The notes under the pieces are model-generated. The model saw only the letters and a list, made by a program, of their open reading frames with translations, made no database searches and was not told where the DNA came from. From positions 62,001-126,000 of the forward strand of contig UVIF01000021.1 of assembly GCA_900596015.1 (NCBI GenBank): DNA of 64,000 bases, in the 5' to 3' direction. The DNA is from Pseudomonas viridiflava. GTDB taxonomy: Bacteria; Pseudomonadota; Gammaproteobacteria; Pseudomonadales; Pseudomonadaceae. A program made the position numbers and the translations under genes. The first letter of the stretch is position 1, and each line of letters starts with the position of its first letter. Of this stretch, positions 17,850 through 27,841 are shown one piece after another.

Positions 17850-18475
17850 GTGGCCCGCAGCGCATCACCCTGGCCATGACCGGCGCCTCGGGCGCGCAGT
17901 ATGGTTTGCGCCTGCTCGACTGCCTGGTGCGCGAGGATCGCGAGGTGCATTTCCTCATCTCCAAAGCCGCGCAGCTGGTGCTGGCCACCGAGACCGACGT
18001 TACCCTGCCGGCCAAGCCCCAGGCCATGCAGGCCTTTCTCAATGAGTACACCGGGGCGTCCGCCGGGCAGATCCGCGTGTATGGCAAGGAAGACTGGATG
18101 TCGCCGGTGGCCTCAGGCTCCGGCGCGCCCAGCGCCATGGTGGTGGTGCCGTGCTCGACCGGAACCCTGTCGGCCATCGCCAGCGGCGCCTGCAACAACC
18201 TCATCGAGCGCGCTGCCGATGTAACGCTCAAGGAACGTCGGCAGTTGATCCTGGTGCCGCGCGAAGCGCCGTTCTCGACCATTCATCTGGAGAACATGCT
18301 CAAGCTGTCGCAGATGGGTGCGGTGATCCTGCCGGCCGCGCCCGGCTTCTATCACCAGCCGCAGACCATCGACGACCTGATCGACTTCGTCGTCGCGCGG
18401 GTGCTCAACCTGCTGGATATTCCTCAGGACATGCTGCCGCGCTGGGGTGAGCACCACCACGGCAGCGACGACTGA
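17846..18475 (+). CDS. ubiX: Flavin prenyltransferase UbiX
   Basis: The 209-residue enzyme makes prenylated FMN, the cofactor of the UbiD decarboxylase in ubiquinone synthesis. The flavin-binding [13 protein letters not shown] lies at the start, and [41 protein letters not shown] and [19 protein letters not shown] complete the family pattern. It is coupled to mpl by a 4-base overlap. Ubiquinone genes are not otherwise nearby, as is usual in Pseudomonas. Confidence 0.96.
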   Translation: MSGPQRITLAMTGASGAQYGLRLLDCLVREDREVHFLISKAAQLVLATETDVTLPAKPQAMQAFLNEYTGASAGQIRVYGKEDWMSPVASGSGAPSAMVVVPCSTGTLSAIASGACNNLIERAADVTLKERRQLILVPREAPFSTIHLENMLKLSQMGAVILPAAPGFYHQPQTIDDLIDFVVARVLNLLDIPQDMLPRWGEHHHGSDD

Positions 18476-18490
18476 GGCGCTGGCGGCAGG

Positions 18491-19132
18491 TTATTTGCCC
18501 AGGCGCCGCAGCTCGTCCGATTCCACCACGCGCACGCCGTCCTGCTCCTCGAGCGCCAGGCGCCACAGGGCGCGCGCCAGTTGCAGCGCTTCGATGCCGT
18601 GGTACTTGCCCGGAATCAGCTTCGACAGCGGCCCGGCAATGCGCTCGGCCAGGCGTGCTTCGACGCGGTCGCCGATCAGCACCGACGGCCGGGCGATGGT
18701 CAGTTGCGGCCAGCCCTGGGCACGCAGCGCCTGCTCGGTTTCACCCTTGACACGGTTGTAGAACACCGAGGATTGCGGGTCGGCATCGATGGCGCTGATC
18801 AGCAGGAAGTGGCGTGCTCCCAGCTCGCGGGCGCGCTGGGCATAGGCGACGATGAGCTGGTGGTCGACTTCGCGAAACGCCTCCTGCGAACCGGCCTGCT
18901 TGATGGTCGTGCCCAGGCACGAAAAAGCGATGTCCACCGGCCCCTGCAGATCCGCCAGCAACGGCAGCAGTGGCCCCACCGGGTTGTCCAGGTGCGCGTG
19001 CTCGGCCAGTGGGCGGCGGGTGGGGGCCAGGACTCGTTGCACGGTCGGCTCGGCCAGCAGGCGATCGAGCAGGTGCTCGCCGGTCAGGCCGGTGGCGCCC
19101 GCCAGTAGGATGTGCTGCGGGGTCAAGTACAT
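18491..19132 (-). CDS. NAD(P)-binding oxidoreductase, HTATIP2/atypical SDR-like
   Basis: The 213-residue protein starts with a Rossmann motif ([19 protein letters not shown]) and has [40 protein letters not shown] with a Tyr/Lys pair, and [10 protein letters not shown]. This is the pattern of short atypical SDR proteins related to HTATIP2, often annotated as nucleoside-diphosphate-sugar epimerases. GGGAG precedes the ATG at 19132. It is convergent with ubiX and lies about 40 bases downstream of the MORN-caspase gene on the same strand. The substrate is unknown. Confidence 0.82.
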   Translation of the reverse strand: MYLTPQHILLAGATGLTGEHLLDRLLAEPTVQRVLAPTRRPLAEHAHLDNPVGPLLPLLADLQGPVDIAFSCLGTTIKQAGSQEAFREVDHQLIVAYAQRARELGARHFLLISAIDADPQSSVFYNRVKGETEQALRAQGWPQLTIARPSVLIGDRVEARLAERIAGPLSKLIPGKYHGIEALQLARALWRLALEEQDGVRVVESDELRRLGK

Positions 19133-19172
19133 GCAATGTCTCCCTTGATACAGGCAGCGTGAAGCAGATGCC

Positions 19173-20882
19173 CTACTGCTTGTTGTTAGGTGCGGCGGCG
19201 TCGAGCAACGCGCGCTTGGCCTGCTGTTGGCGCAATCGCTGCCAATGCGCCAGGACCCCTTTGGGCGCCCAGATCTGTGGCTGCGAGGCTTCGTAATTAT
19301 CGGCGATCTCCCGTTCGGCAACGTGCCGGCTGGCAAGTTCGAATGCCTGCTGCAGGTCGTCCGTCTGGTTCAAGGCCTGGGCAAACAGAGCGTCGCCGAA
19401 ATAGGTGAAGTCGGCCTCTTCGGAGCAGCCGAAAGACACGCGGTCGGCTCGCGAGGCGGTCATGATCAGGGTTTTCTCGTCCCTGAGCGCGGGAATGAAC
19501 CCGCCCGAATAGCAGGCCGAAATGACCACCACCTTGTCGCGGCCCTTGAGCGGCGCCAGCACCGCGGCGAGTTCATCGGCCGGCAGGTCGCCCAGCTGCA
19601 AGCGGGGTTGGTCGAGCACCAGCTCGTGCTCGCTGGTGCCATGGCTGGTCAGGTAGATGAACACCAGGTCTTCCGGGCCGCTGCGCGCGGCCAGCGTCTG
19701 CACGCTGCGGCTCAAGGTCTCGCGGCTGGCCATCAGCCGATCGGCCAAGTGGTCGCGGTGGTTGGCCAGGGTGATCTGTCCGACCGCGCCAAAACGACTG
19801 GCCAGCATGCCGGTGACGTAGTCGGCTTCGCGCATGAACACGCTTTGCTTGCCGTCGCCGGCCAACGCCAGGCTGTACAGTTCGATCGCTGCAGTGGACT
19901 GCGGGATTGCCGCGAGCGACTGCTCAAGCAATTGCCCTTGGTTGAGCAGCCCCAGCTCCAATGGATCGGGCAACAGGTGGCCTTGTGCATCACGGATACG
20001 CTGGCCATTGAGCCAGTAGCCGACCTGGCTGCTGCCGTCTTTCAGGGTCAGGCTGCCCTGGCCCTGGTAGGTGTCGTTCTCGAAGGTGCCGCTGTAGACG
20101 CTGCCGTCGGCCAGCGCCAGCCAACCCTTGCCACTGAAGCGCCAATCGGCGAACTCGCCCTTGTAGTGGCTGCCGTCGCTGGCGAACATCTCGCCCTTGC
20201 CGCTGAGCACGCCTTCCTTGAACGTACCGATCCACACATCGCCTGCGGCGTTTTCGTAGCGGCCGCGACCATGCAGCTGGTTGAGGTGGAAGTTGCCGAT
20301 GTACTGATCGCCGTCGGCGTTGCTGAACGTGCCGTGGCCTTCGAGCAAGCCATTGACGAAAGTGCCGCTGAACTGGTTGCCTGCCGCGTCGCTGCGCGTG
20401 CCTTCGCCATTGGGCTTGCCGTGGGCGAACCAGCCCTGGTACTGGCTACCGTCGTCGAGTTCGATGTGGCCGGCGCCCGAGTACTGGTCTTCCTTGAAAC
20501 CGCCACGGTAGGACACGCCGGCTTCCTTGAAGGCCCCTTCGCCCTGGCGTCGACCCTTGACGAAACCGCCGGTGTAGGTGGTGCCGCGAGCGATCAGGGT
20601 GCCTTGACCATGAAACAGGCCGTGGTCGAAGCCACCGGTGTAGACCTCGCCGTTGCGCCCATGCCACTGGCCCTGACCCTGCCACTGGCCGTCCTTGAAC
20701 TGCCCGGCGTAGCCGCTGCCGTTGGGGTAGTCAACCCGACCCTGGCCCTGCAGCAGCCCATTGACCACCTCTCCGCGATAGCGGCCGCCATCGGGCAGTC
20801 GCGCGTCGGGCGGCGACAGTGGCTCGCCATCCCCGCAAGCGGCGATCAACAACGAAAGGGCGAGGGGAGCAAGAAGGCGCAT
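19173..20882 (-). CDS. MORN-repeat lipoprotein with C-terminal caspase-like (C13) peptidase
   Basis: The 569-residue protein begins with a lipoprotein signal (LLIAAC, acylated Cys16). Residues 33-290 are a run of about eleven MORN-type repeats of roughly 23 residues (for example G-x-Y-x-G-x-F and G-x-G). The C-terminal 250 residues look like the caspase-like fold of the C13 (legumain) peptidase family: [14 protein letters not shown] with His414 and [16 protein letters not shown] with Cys457 form the expected His-Cys dyad. MORN repeats are best known from lipid-binding eukaryotic proteins. The predicted site is the outer membrane or periplasm. Neighbours give no clear role. No substrate or activation mechanism can be inferred. 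Confidence 0.85.
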   Translation of the reverse strand: MRLLAPLALSLLIAACGDGEPLSPPDARLPDGGRYRGEVVNGLLQGQGRVDYPNGSGYAGQFKDGQWQGQGQWHGRNGEVYTGGFDHGLFHGQGTLIARGTTYTGGFVKGRRQGEGAFKEAGVSYRGGFKEDQYSGAGHIELDDGSQYQGWFAHGKPNGEGTRSDAAGNQFSGTFVNGLLEGHGTFSNADGDQYIGNFHLNQLHGRGRYENAAGDVWIGTFKEGVLSGKGEMFASDGSHYKGEFADWRFSGKGWLALADGSVYSGTFENDTYQGQGSLTLKDGSSQVGYWLNGQRIRDAQGHLLPDPLELGLLNQGQLLEQSLAAIPQSTAAIELYSLALAGDGKQSVFMREADYVTGMLASRFGAVGQITLANHRDHLADRLMASRETLSRSVQTLAARSGPEDLVFIYLTSHGTSEHELVLDQPRLQLGDLPADELAAVLAPLKGRDKVVVISACYSGGFIPALRDEKTLIMTASRADRVSFGCSEEADFTYFGDALFAQALNQTDDLQQAFELASRHVAEREIADNYEASQPQIWAPKGVLAHWQRLRQQQAKRALLDAAAPNNKQ

Positions 20883-21053
20883 GAGGGGGTCCGGGCGATT
20901 GAGGCGCCGAGTATGCCGCAGATGCCGGGGTGGACAACAGATGCCGGGCGCTTTTAAGGCCAGAGCCGGATGACTGCCGGATGGGTGTGCCGCTGCCGGG
21001 CCCGATCAGGGGGTGCGCCATCTTGCATCACCCTAGGGCATGCCATGGGTGCT

Positions 21054-21059
21054 TATAAT
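21054..21059 (+). promoter_or_regulatory. Probable -10 box for lrgAB
   Basis: A perfect TATAAT lies 25 bases before the lrgA ATG, after the divergent MORN-caspase gene. I do not see a convincing -35 box at the right distance. GAAGGAGA serves as ribosome-binding site. Confidence 0.4.
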
Positions 21060-21084
21060 GCCTGGCTTGCGAAGGAGACCTGCA

Positions 21085-21450
21085 ATGTTGCTACGCGGTT
21101 TGACCTGGCTGGTGCTGTTCCAGCTGCTGGGCACTGCCCTCAATCACCTGCTGCTGCCCGTGCTGCCCGGGCCGATCATCGGCCTGGTGCTGCTGCTCGG
21201 CTACCTCATGGTACGTGGCGAGGTCGGCGAGCCGCTGAGCCTGGCGGCCAACAGCCTGCTGCGTTATCTGCCACTGCTGCTGGTGCCGCCTGCCGTGGGT
21301 GTGATGGTGTATGCCCAGCAGATCGCCGATGACTTCTGGGCGATCGTCGGCTCGCTGGTGATTTCCGTCACGGTTTCCACCGTGTTCGTCGGTTGGTTGA
21401 TGCAGCGGTTGATTCGCAGGCGTCGGCGCGATACCCCGGTGCAACCATGA
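21085..21450 (+). CDS. lrgA: CidA/LrgA-family holin-like membrane protein
   Basis: The 121-residue protein has four hydrophobic segments and the family pattern LPGPIIGLVLLLGYL near the middle of the first half, then NSLLRYLPLLLVPPAVGVMVY. LrgA/CidA proteins are holin-like and, with LrgB/CidB, are linked to control of murein hydrolases and to export of small metabolites. The start has a strong GAAGGAGA site. Its stop overlaps the lrgB start (ATGA). Confidence 0.92.
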   Translation: MLLRGLTWLVLFQLLGTALNHLLLPVLPGPIIGLVLLLGYLMVRGEVGEPLSLAANSLLRYLPLLLVPPAVGVMVYAQQIADDFWAIVGSLVISVTVSTVFVGWLMQRLIRRRRRDTPVQP

Positions 21451-22163
21451 TGCTGGACTGGCAAGGCACGCTGCAGGCCGTCATTCACCACCCGCTGTTC
21501 GGCATCGGCATCACCCTGGGCGCCTACCAGTTGGTGCTCGCCGGCTACGAAAAGACCCGCTGGGTCTTCCTGCAACCGGTGCTGTTGTCCATGCTGCTGT
21601 TGGTCGCGGTGCTGGTAGGCTGCGGGATCAGCTATGCCGAGTACCGCAAGAGCACCGAGATTCTCGGCATCCTGCTCGGCCCGGCGACCGTGGCCCTGGC
21701 AGTGCCGCTGTTTCTCAACCTGCGGCGCATTCGCCAACTGCTTTGGCCCACCCTGATCACCTTGGGCCTGGGCGGGCTGTTCGCGACGGTGCTGTGCCTG
21801 TTGCTGGGTTGGGGTTTGGGCGCCGACCACATGATTCTGATGACCATGGCGCCCAAGTCGGTCACCTCGCCGATCGCCATGCTGGTGGCAGAACAGATCG
21901 GTGGTGTCGCCGCGCTGGCGGCTGTGTTCGTGCTGATCACCGGCGTCATCGGCGGAATCTTCGGTCCCGGCCTGCTGTCTCTGCTGGGCATCGACCACCC
22001 GGCGGCGCGCGGTATGGCATTGGGCCTGAACGCGCATGCCGTGGGTACATCGCAGGCGTTGCAGGAAAGTGAGGAAACCGGTGCCTTCGCGGCGCTGGCC
22101 ATGAGTCTGATGGGGGTCGGTACGGCTGTATTCCTGCCGTTGGCCATCAGCGTATTCGCGTGA
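21447..22163 (+). CDS. lrgB: CidB/LrgB-family membrane protein
   Basis: The 238-residue polytopic protein has the LrgB signature: LGPATVALAVPLFLNLRRI, MTMAPKSVTSPIAMLVAEQIGG (written here in two parts: MTMAPKSVTSPIAM and LVAEQIGG) and ARGMALGLNAHAVGTSQALQ. It works as the partner of the small LrgA protein encoded immediately upstream with a 4-base overlap. In other bacteria such pairs influence autolysis or act as pyruvate/glycolate carriers; which applies here is unknown. Confidence 0.92.
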   Translation: MMLDWQGTLQAVIHHPLFGIGITLGAYQLVLAGYEKTRWVFLQPVLLSMLLLVAVLVGCGISYAEYRKSTEILGILLGPATVALAVPLFLNLRRIRQLLWPTLITLGLGGLFATVLCLLLGWGLGADHMILMTMAPKSVTSPIAMLVAEQIGGVAALAAVFVLITGVIGGIFGPGLLSLLGIDHPAARGMALGLNAHAVGTSQALQESEETGAFAALAMSLMGVGTAVFLPLAISVFA

Positions 22164-22174
22164 GGACACAAGCC

Positions 22175-22765
22175 ATGACATTGCCACTCTTTCCCCTCAA
22201 TACCGTGCTGTTCCCCGGTTGCGTGCTGGATCTGCAGATTTTCGAAGCGCGCTACCTGGACATGATCGGCCGCTGCATGAAGCAGGGCGCCGGCTTTGGC
22301 GTGGTCGGCATTACGGCAGGGCGCGAAGTGGGTCAGGCGCCCAGCGCGCATGCCACGGTCGGCTGCGAAGCGTTGATCACCGATTTCCAGCAGCAAGACA
22401 ACGGACTGTTGGGTATCCGCGTGCAGGGCGCTCGGCGTTTCCGCATCGAGACCACCCACCTGCAGCGCGATCAATTGCTGACGGCAGACGTGCATTGGCT
22501 GGAAGATCAGGCGGACCAGCCGCTGGTCGATACCCACGCCGACCTGCAGGCCCTGCTGCTGGCCTTGGCCGAGCACCCGATGGTGGCTGCACTGGGCATG
22601 ACCGCCGGTGCTCAGGGCCAGCAGTCGCTGGGCAACCAATTGGCCTATCTGCTGCCGTTCACCGAGCAGGAGAAAGAACAGCTGCTCGCCGAAAGCGACC
22701 CAGGCCTGCGCCTGGTGGCGATCCAGGCTCTGCTCGACAGCCTGCAGGGCGACGCCCTGGCCTGA
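22175..22765 (+). CDS. Lon N-terminal-domain (LON substrate-binding) protein
   Basis: The 196-residue protein consists of a LON N-terminal domain alone: it begins MTLPLFPLNTVLFPG and continues with LQIFEARYLDMIGRCM, both hallmarks of the domain. There is no AAA+ ATPase and no protease domain, so it cannot degrade proteins by itself. The ATG at 22175, with GAGG about 8 bases upstream, is preferred over a GTG at 22160. It follows lrgB closely and may share its transcript. The role is unknown. Confidence 0.88.
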   Translation: MTLPLFPLNTVLFPGCVLDLQIFEARYLDMIGRCMKQGAGFGVVGITAGREVGQAPSAHATVGCEALITDFQQQDNGLLGIRVQGARRFRIETTHLQRDQLLTADVHWLEDQADQPLVDTHADLQALLLALAEHPMVAALGMTAGAQGQQSLGNQLAYLLPFTEQEKEQLLAESDPGLRLVAIQALLDSLQGDALA

Positions 22766-22796
22766 TGCAAGCAAGCCAAGGGCGCTTGGTGCGCTC

Positions 22797-24119
22797 TCAT
22801 TCCATGTAGCGATAGCCTTCCAGCGCCGACGGCAGCCCGTGCACGGCAAAGAAGCCCAGCAGCAACGTGCACGCTGGCACGATCAGCCACCACACATGCA
22901 ACGGCATCGCGGGCAGTGGCCGACGGTATTCCACTGCGGCCAGGCACGAGGCACAGACAAAACAGGCCAGCATGCTGCCGGCAATGATGTCGGTCGGCCA
23001 GTGAGCACCGAGGTACACCCGCGACAGTGCGATCGACAGCGCCGGAATGCTCGCCAGAATGACCCACACCAGGCGCATGCGCGGTGTCTGTCGACGCCCG
23101 GCCAGTATCGCCAGGCTCAGAAAGAACGCGAAGGCCGCCGAGCTGTGCCCGCTGGGCATGCTGAACGTGGTCAGCGGTTCGAGCAGCACGTCGGGCCGTT
23201 GGCGGGCGACCAGGTGTTTCAACGAGCCGTTGAGCAGCGCCGTGATCAGCATGGTCGCGCAGGCGAACAGCGCCGGACGCCATTGGCGGGTGATCAGCAG
23301 CAGCGCGGTGAGCAGTCCGGCCACCATGAACTGGGTGCGGAAATCACCGATGCGCGTGACCAGCACCACGAAGGTTTCCGCCGCTTCGCTGCGATGTTCC
23401 TGAACCAGCGCCTTGAGGCCGTTATCCAGTGCACTCAGGTGCGGGAAGCCAAAAAACAGGGCGATCAGCATGATCAGCGAGGCGAGGGCGATCAGCAACG
23501 TCCCGCGCTTGCGGTCGCGCCAGGTGGCATGCAGGCTGAGCCCCATCAACAGGGCGATGCAGGCCGCAACGATACCGGCCTGGGGCCAGAAGTCCTCGGG
23601 CAGCGGCAAGCGGAAAGCGGCGCCCGTCGCCCAGCCCGGCAGCAGATAGGCCACCGACCAGCCGGCGGCAGCCACCAGGCTGACCAGAATGAAGCGTGGC
23701 AATGGCATTTCCAGCATGCCGGCGACCATGGGCAGCATTGGCCGCAGCGGGCCGATGAAACGTCCGACCAAAAGGCTCGCCACGCCATAGCGATGGAAGT
23801 AGCCTTCTGCAGTTTCCAGCCATTGCGGGTTCGTGCGCAGCAGCGGCAGGCCGCGGATGCTCTGTTGAAAACGTCGACCCAGGGCGTACGAGATGGCGTC
23901 GCCGAGAAGGCCGCCGGCATAGCCCAGCATCAGTGTTTCACTGAGCGACAACGCGCCGTTGCCGGCCAGTACGGCCACAGCGAACAGCACCACGGTGCCG
24001 GGTACGACGATGCCGGCGATTGCCAGGCATTCGATGCAGGCAATGGCGAAGATCGCCACCCCCAGCCACTGTGGATGCAACGTCAGCCAGCCTGTCAGAC
24101 TGTCCAGCCATTCGCCCAT
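22797..24119 (-). CDS. Fusion of DedA and PAP2 phosphatase domains
   Basis: The 440-residue membrane protein joins two families. Residues 1-200 are DedA-like (IVVPGTVVLFAVAVLAG, RRFQQSIRG, then GRFIGPLRPMLPMVAGML). Residues 250-420 are a type-2 phosphatidic acid phosphatase with KHLVARQRP, the PSGHSS motif with catalytic His, and SRVYLGAHWPTDIIAG. PAP2 enzymes dephosphorylate lipid phosphates such as undecaprenyl pyrophosphate or phosphatidic acid, and DedA proteins are implicated in moving lipid carriers across the membrane. The fusion suggests the two steps are coupled. It lies 3 bases after the mpg stop, so it is probably co-transcribed with mpg. Confidence 0.92.
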   Translation of the reverse strand: MGEWLDSLTGWLTLHPQWLGVAIFAIACIECLAIAGIVVPGTVVLFAVAVLAGNGALSLSETLMLGYAGGLLGDAISYALGRRFQQSIRGLPLLRTNPQWLETAEGYFHRYGVASLLVGRFIGPLRPMLPMVAGMLEMPLPRFILVSLVAAAGWSVAYLLPGWATGAAFRLPLPEDFWPQAGIVAACIALLMGLSLHATWRDRKRGTLLIALASLIMLIALFFGFPHLSALDNGLKALVQEHRSEAAETFVVLVTRIGDFRTQFMVAGLLTALLLITRQWRPALFACATMLITALLNGSLKHLVARQRPDVLLEPLTTFSMPSGHSSAAFAFFLSLAILAGRRQTPRMRLVWVILASIPALSIALSRVYLGAHWPTDIIAGSMLACFVCASCLAAVEYRRPLPAMPLHVWWLIVPACTLLLGFFAVHGLPSALEGYRYME

Positions 24120-24122
24120 GAG

Positions 24123-24794
24123 TCAGGTTCCTTGAAAGATCGAGAAGTAATCGCGGCCGTCTGTCTGGCCGCGACGCAGGGGGTTGCGCGTGCAGAACCG
24201 GGCATAGCCGGCATCCACGAAGCGGTACGGCAGGTGTTCGTCGCGGCCCAGGGGAATACCCAGGCGCGTGGTCTGCAGAATATGGGGGACACGGGCGCCG
24301 ACATCGTCGACGAAGAGCTGCTCGGTGTCGAAACGCTGGGCGTCCCACACCGGTACCTTCAAGCCCAGGGCTTTGCACAGCAGGGTCTGCCCGGCGCACA
24401 GGCGCTCGGCCGGACGTGGTTGGCCCGCCGCATCGGGGTTGTTCAGCTGCATCTGGGCAAAGGCGTTGCCGTCGGTGTGGGCGTCGAGCCAGGGGTAGGC
24501 AGACTTGATCAGGACCGCGTTGCCCGGCCCCTGCGCGCTGAAGTTCAGCGAGTCGCCGCCGCGGGCGTAATACATATAGATGTGGCCGCCTTCGAGGAAC
24601 AGCGCGCGGCGTTTGTGGGTGTAGCCCAGCGATGCGTGACTGCCGCGATCCGTGACGTAGTACGCCTCGGTTTCGATGATGCGCGCCGACAGCCAGTACG
24701 GACCCTGGCGGTGGCGGATGACCTTGCCCAGTAACGCACGGGCCAGGGATTGCGCGTCGGTGTCGAAAAAGGCATCGGGCAACGGGTTGAACAT
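24123..24794 (-). CDS. mpg: DNA-3-methyladenine glycosylase, AAG/MPG type
   Basis: The roughly 223-residue protein excises alkylated purines. Family motifs are ARALLGKVI, IETEAYYVTDRGSHAS (with the catalytic Glu and the base-flipping region), GGHIYMYYARGGDSLNF and PGNAVLIKSAYPW. The start is uncertain: I chose the ATG at 24794 (MFNPLPDAFF) because family members begin with NPLP; the ATG at 24806 would add four residues. The DedA-PAP2 gene follows 3 bases later. Confidence 0.9.
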   Translation of the reverse strand: MFNPLPDAFFDTDAQSLARALLGKVIRHRQGPYWLSARIIETEAYYVTDRGSHASLGYTHKRRALFLEGGHIYMYYARGGDSLNFSAQGPGNAVLIKSAYPWLDAHTDGNAFAQMQLNNPDAAGQPRPAERLCAGQTLLCKALGLKVPVWDAQRFDTEQLFVDDVGARVPHILQTTRLGIPLGRDEHLPYRFVDAGYARFCTRNPLRRGQTDGRDYFSIFQGT

Positions 24795-24921
24795 AACGGG
24801 GTCCATTCGGTGTCGCGGTGGATGATAGCAATTGCACATCGGTGAGGCCCGTGGACATATGTTTAAAGAGGTGTTTTCGACCATCCGCCCGTCATCGCTG
24901 TTAGTGGGCGTACGTGACAGC

Positions 24922-24927
24922 TATAAT
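24922..24927 (+). promoter_or_regulatory. Probable -10 box for the proA cluster
   Basis: A perfect TATAAT is placed 36 bases before the proA ATG, in the gap divergent from mpg. The matching -35 box is weak. It is the likely entry point for the long proA-to-lipA gene cluster, although internal promoters are expected. Confidence 0.4.
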
Positions 24928-24962
24928 CAGCCGCTTTCCTCTTTGCCAAGACCACAGAGACC

Positions 24963-26234
24963 ATGACCGAGTCCGTTCTTGACTACATGACCCGCCTGGG
25001 TCGCGCTGCCCGTGAAGCCTCGCGGGTCATTGGCCGTGCCAGCACCGCGCAGAAGAATCGCGCCCTGCAGGCGGCGGCCAGTGCCTTGGACAGCGCCCGT
25101 GCCGAACTGGTTGCCGCCAACGAGCAGGATTTGGCGGCCGGTCGCGCCAATGGCCTGGACGCGGCCATGCTCGAGCGCCTGGCGCTGACCCCTGCGCGCA
25201 TCGACGGCATGATCGTCGGCCTGCGCCAGGTGGCCAGCCTGCCGGATCCGGTCGGGGCGATCCGCGACATGAGCTACCGGCCTTCGGGTATCCAGGTCGG
25301 CAAGATGCGCGTGCCACTGGGCGTGGTCGGTATCATCTACGAGTCGCGGCCCAACGTGACCATCGACGCGGCGAGCCTGTGCCTGAAGTCGGGCAACGCC
25401 ACCATCCTGCGCGGCGGCTCCGAGGCCATCCACTCCAATCGTGCCATCGCCACCTGCATCCAGCGCGGCCTGGCCGAAGCCGGTCTGCCCGCCGCCGTGG
25501 TACAGGTCGTGGACACCACCGACCGCGCCGCGGTCGGCGCGCTGATCAGCATGCCCGAGTACGTCGATATCATCGTGCCGCGTGGCGGGCGAGGGCTGAT
25601 CGAGCGTGTCAGTCGCGATGCCAAGGTGCCGGTGATCAAGCACCTGGACGGGATCTGCCACGTGTTCGTCGACGCCGGCGCCGACCTGGCCAAGGCGCAA
25701 CGCATCGCTTTCAACGCCAAGACCTACCGCTACGGCATCTGCGGCGCCATGGAAACCCTGCTGGTCGACCAATCGGTGGCGGCGAGTTTCCTCCCGCCGA
25801 TGGCGGCGCAGTTCCGCGACAAGGGCGTCGAGCTGCGCGGTTGCCCGCGCACCCGCGACCTGATCGAGGCCGTACCGGCCAGCGAAGAAGACTGGAACAC
25901 CGAGTACCTGGCGGCCATCCTGTCCATTCGGGTGGTCGACGGCCTGGACCAGGCCATCGAGCACATCAACCAGCATGGCTCCCATCACACCGACGCGATC
26001 GTCACCGAGCAGCAGGGCCATGCCCGTCGATTCGTTGCCGAAGTCGACTCCGCGTCCGTGATGGTCAACGCGCCGACCTGTTTCGCCGACGGCTTCGAAT
26101 ATGGCCTGGGCGCGGAGATCGGCATTTCCACCGACAAGATCCACGCCCGCGGCCCGGTGGGCCTCGAAGGCCTGACCTGCGAGAAATACGTGGTGATCGG
26201 CGATGGTCAGTTGCGCGGTCAGGAGCCGGTCTGA
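24963..26234 (+). CDS. proA: Gamma-glutamyl phosphate reductase
   Basis: The 423-residue enzyme reduces gamma-glutamyl phosphate to glutamate semialdehyde, the second step of proline synthesis. It has the usual length and start ([18 protein letters not shown]). Visible motifs are [52 protein letters not shown], which includes the catalytic Cys, and [18 protein letters not shown] near the end (here read as [20 protein letters not shown]). It heads the long plus-strand cluster; nadD starts 1 base after its stop. Confidence 0.97.
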   Translation: MTESVLDYMTRLGRAAREASRVIGRASTAQKNRALQAAASALDSARAELVAANEQDLAAGRANGLDAAMLERLALTPARIDGMIVGLRQVASLPDPVGAIRDMSYRPSGIQVGKMRVPLGVVGIIYESRPNVTIDAASLCLKSGNATILRGGSEAIHSNRAIATCIQRGLAEAGLPAAVVQVVDTTDRAAVGALISMPEYVDIIVPRGGRGLIERVSRDAKVPVIKHLDGICHVFVDAGADLAKAQRIAFNAKTYRYGICGAMETLLVDQSVAASFLPPMAAQFRDKGVELRGCPRTRDLIEAVPASEEDWNTEYLAAILSIRVVDGLDQAIEHINQHGSHHTDAIVTEQQGHARRFVAEVDSASVMVNAPTCFADGFEYGLGAEIGISTDKIHARGPVGLEGLTCEKYVVIGDGQLRGQEPV

Positions 26235-26235
26235 G

Positions 26236-26925
26236 TTGACCGCACCGAACCGGCCCGGTCCCTACGCTGTACAATCGCGCACTGCACGTCGAATCGGCGT
26301 GCTGGGCGGTACCTTCGACCCGGTGCACATCGGTCATCTGCGCGGCGCCGTGGAAGTGGTCGAGGCCCTGGGGCTGGACGATCTGCGGTTGGTGCCCAGC
26401 GCCCGGCCGCCGCATCGCGACCGGCCGCAGGTGTCGGCCGAGCAGCGCCTGGCCATGGTGCGTGCCGCGGTAGAGGGGCTGGCGCCCCTGACCGTGGATG
26501 ACCGTGAACTGGCGCGCGACAAACCGTCGTATACCCTCGACACGCTGGTTTCGATGCGTGCCGAGCTTGACCCGCAGGACCAGTTGCTCCTGCTGCTGGG
26601 GTGGGATGCCTTTTGTGGCTTGCCCTCCTGGTACCGCTGGGAAGAACTGCTGCAACACTGCCACATCGTCGTGTTGCAGCGACCTGATGCGGACACCGAG
26701 CTGCCGGATGCCTTGCGCAACCTGGTGGCGGCGCGTTCCATCAGCGACCCGCAAGCCCTCAAGGGGGCCTGCGGGCAGATTACTTTCGTCTGGCAGGCAC
26801 CGCTCGCGGTGTCGGCCACCCAGATCCGTCAACTGCTGGCCAGCGGCAAGTCGGTACGTTTCCTGGTGCCCGACGCAGTATTGGCCTACATCGAGGCGCA
26901 CGGGCTTTACCGTGCGTCCAATTGA
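26236..26925 (+). CDS. nadD: Nicotinate-nucleotide adenylyltransferase (TTG start)
   Basis: The 229-residue enzyme makes NaAD from nicotinate mononucleotide and ATP in NAD synthesis. The nucleotidyltransferase motifs [15 protein letters not shown] and [20 protein letters not shown] are clear. No ATG fits: the only upstream ATG in frame lies inside proA, and the next is too far downstream. I therefore chose the TTG at 26236, which has AGGAG 10 bases upstream and gives [13 protein letters not shown] before the conserved core. Confidence 0.93.
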   Translation: MTAPNRPGPYAVQSRTARRIGVLGGTFDPVHIGHLRGAVEVVEALGLDDLRLVPSARPPHRDRPQVSAEQRLAMVRAAVEGLAPLTVDDRELARDKPSYTLDTLVSMRAELDPQDQLLLLLGWDAFCGLPSWYRWEELLQHCHIVVLQRPDADTELPDALRNLVAARSISDPQALKGACGQITFVWQAPLAVSATQIRQLLASGKSVRFLVPDAVLAYIEAHGLYRASN

Positions 26926-26942
26926 ACTGAACGAGTTTTTTT

Positions 26943-27350
26943 ATGAGCAATAAGCAAGCAATCCCCGCTGAAGAAATCGTCGAGCTGACCCAGCTCGCTC
27001 TCGAAGACGTCAAGGCTCAGGACATCCTGGTCATCGACGTACGTGACAAGAACAGCATCACCGACTTCATGGTGATCGCCACCGGTACCTCCAACCGCCA
27101 GATCAGCGCCATGCGCGAAAAGGTGCGCGAGCTGGCCAAGGCCAAGGGCGTCAAGCCACTGGGCGAAGAGGGCGCGGGCGACAGCGACTGGGTGCTGCTG
27201 GACCTGGACACCGTCATCGTGCACATGATGACCGCCGCCGCGCGCCAGTTCTACGACCTGGAACGCCTGTGGCAGGGCGCCGAGCAGAGCCGTGCCGCCA
27301 GCGCTGCGCACCACACTCCTGGCCACCAGGCTCTAAACGACCAAGAGTAG
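26943..27350 (+). CDS. rsfS: Ribosome silencing factor RsfS
   Basis: The 135-residue protein binds L14 of the large ribosomal subunit and blocks subunit joining under starvation. The family core is visible: [32 protein letters not shown], and [19 protein letters not shown] then [10 protein letters not shown]. The C-terminal 25 residues are low-complexity, typical of Pseudomonas copies. It lies between nadD and rlmH, a widely conserved order. Confidence 0.96.
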   Translation: MSNKQAIPAEEIVELTQLALEDVKAQDILVIDVRDKNSITDFMVIATGTSNRQISAMREKVRELAKAKGVKPLGEEGAGDSDWVLLDLDTVIVHMMTAAARQFYDLERLWQGAEQSRAASAAHHTPGHQALNDQE

Positions 27351-27358
27351 CCTGGGCA

Positions 27359-27826
27359 ATGCGTCTGCGTCTGATCGCGGTGGGTTCGCGCATGCCTCGG
27401 TGGGTGGAAGACGGCTGGCATGAATATGCCAAGCGTCTGCCCGCCGAGCTGGCGCTGGATCTGGTCGAAATCCCGCTCAATACCCGTGGCAAGAACGCCG
27501 ACGTCGCGCGCTTCATCCGCCAGGAAGGCGAAGCGATGCTGGCCAAGGTCGGTCCGGGGGAGCGCATCGTTACCCTGGAAGTGCACGGCAAGCCATGGAG
27601 CACCGAGCAGTTGGCGGTGGAACTGGATCGCTGGCGCCTGGACTCGCGCACGGTGAACTTCATGGTCGGTGGCCCCGAGGGGCTGGCGCCGGAAGTCTGC
27701 GCCCGCGCCGAGCAGCGCTGGTCGCTGTCGCCGCTGACCTTGCCTCACCCGCTGGTACGGATACTCATCGGTGAACAGCTGTATCGCGCCTGGACCGTGC
27801 TGTCCGGGCACCCTTATCACAAATAG
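27359..27826 (+). CDS. rlmH: 23S rRNA pseudouridine1915 N3-methyltransferase
   Basis: The 155-residue SPOUT enzyme methylates pseudouridine 1915 in 23S rRNA of assembled ribosomes. It begins [19 protein letters not shown], and the SPOUT knot is marked by [23 protein letters not shown] and [20 protein letters not shown]. Start at 27359, 8 bases after the rsfS stop. Confidence 0.97.
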   Translation: MRLRLIAVGSRMPRWVEDGWHEYAKRLPAELALDLVEIPLNTRGKNADVARFIRQEGEAMLAKVGPGERIVTLEVHGKPWSTEQLAVELDRWRLDSRTVNFMVGGPEGLAPEVCARAEQRWSLSPLTLPHPLVRILIGEQLYRAWTVLSGHPYHK

Positions 27827-27841
27827 GCCGTAAACCAGCCG

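Noticed and set aside
19227..20957. 576-codon plus-strand open frame
   Set aside because: It is the antisense shadow of the MORN-repeat/caspase-like gene, whose motifs and signal peptide are unambiguous.
22608..24734. Very long plus-strand frame opposite the DedA-PAP2 and mpg genes
   Set aside because: Composition is Gln/Arg/His-rich without domains, as expected for an antisense frame; the minus-strand genes have full family motifs.
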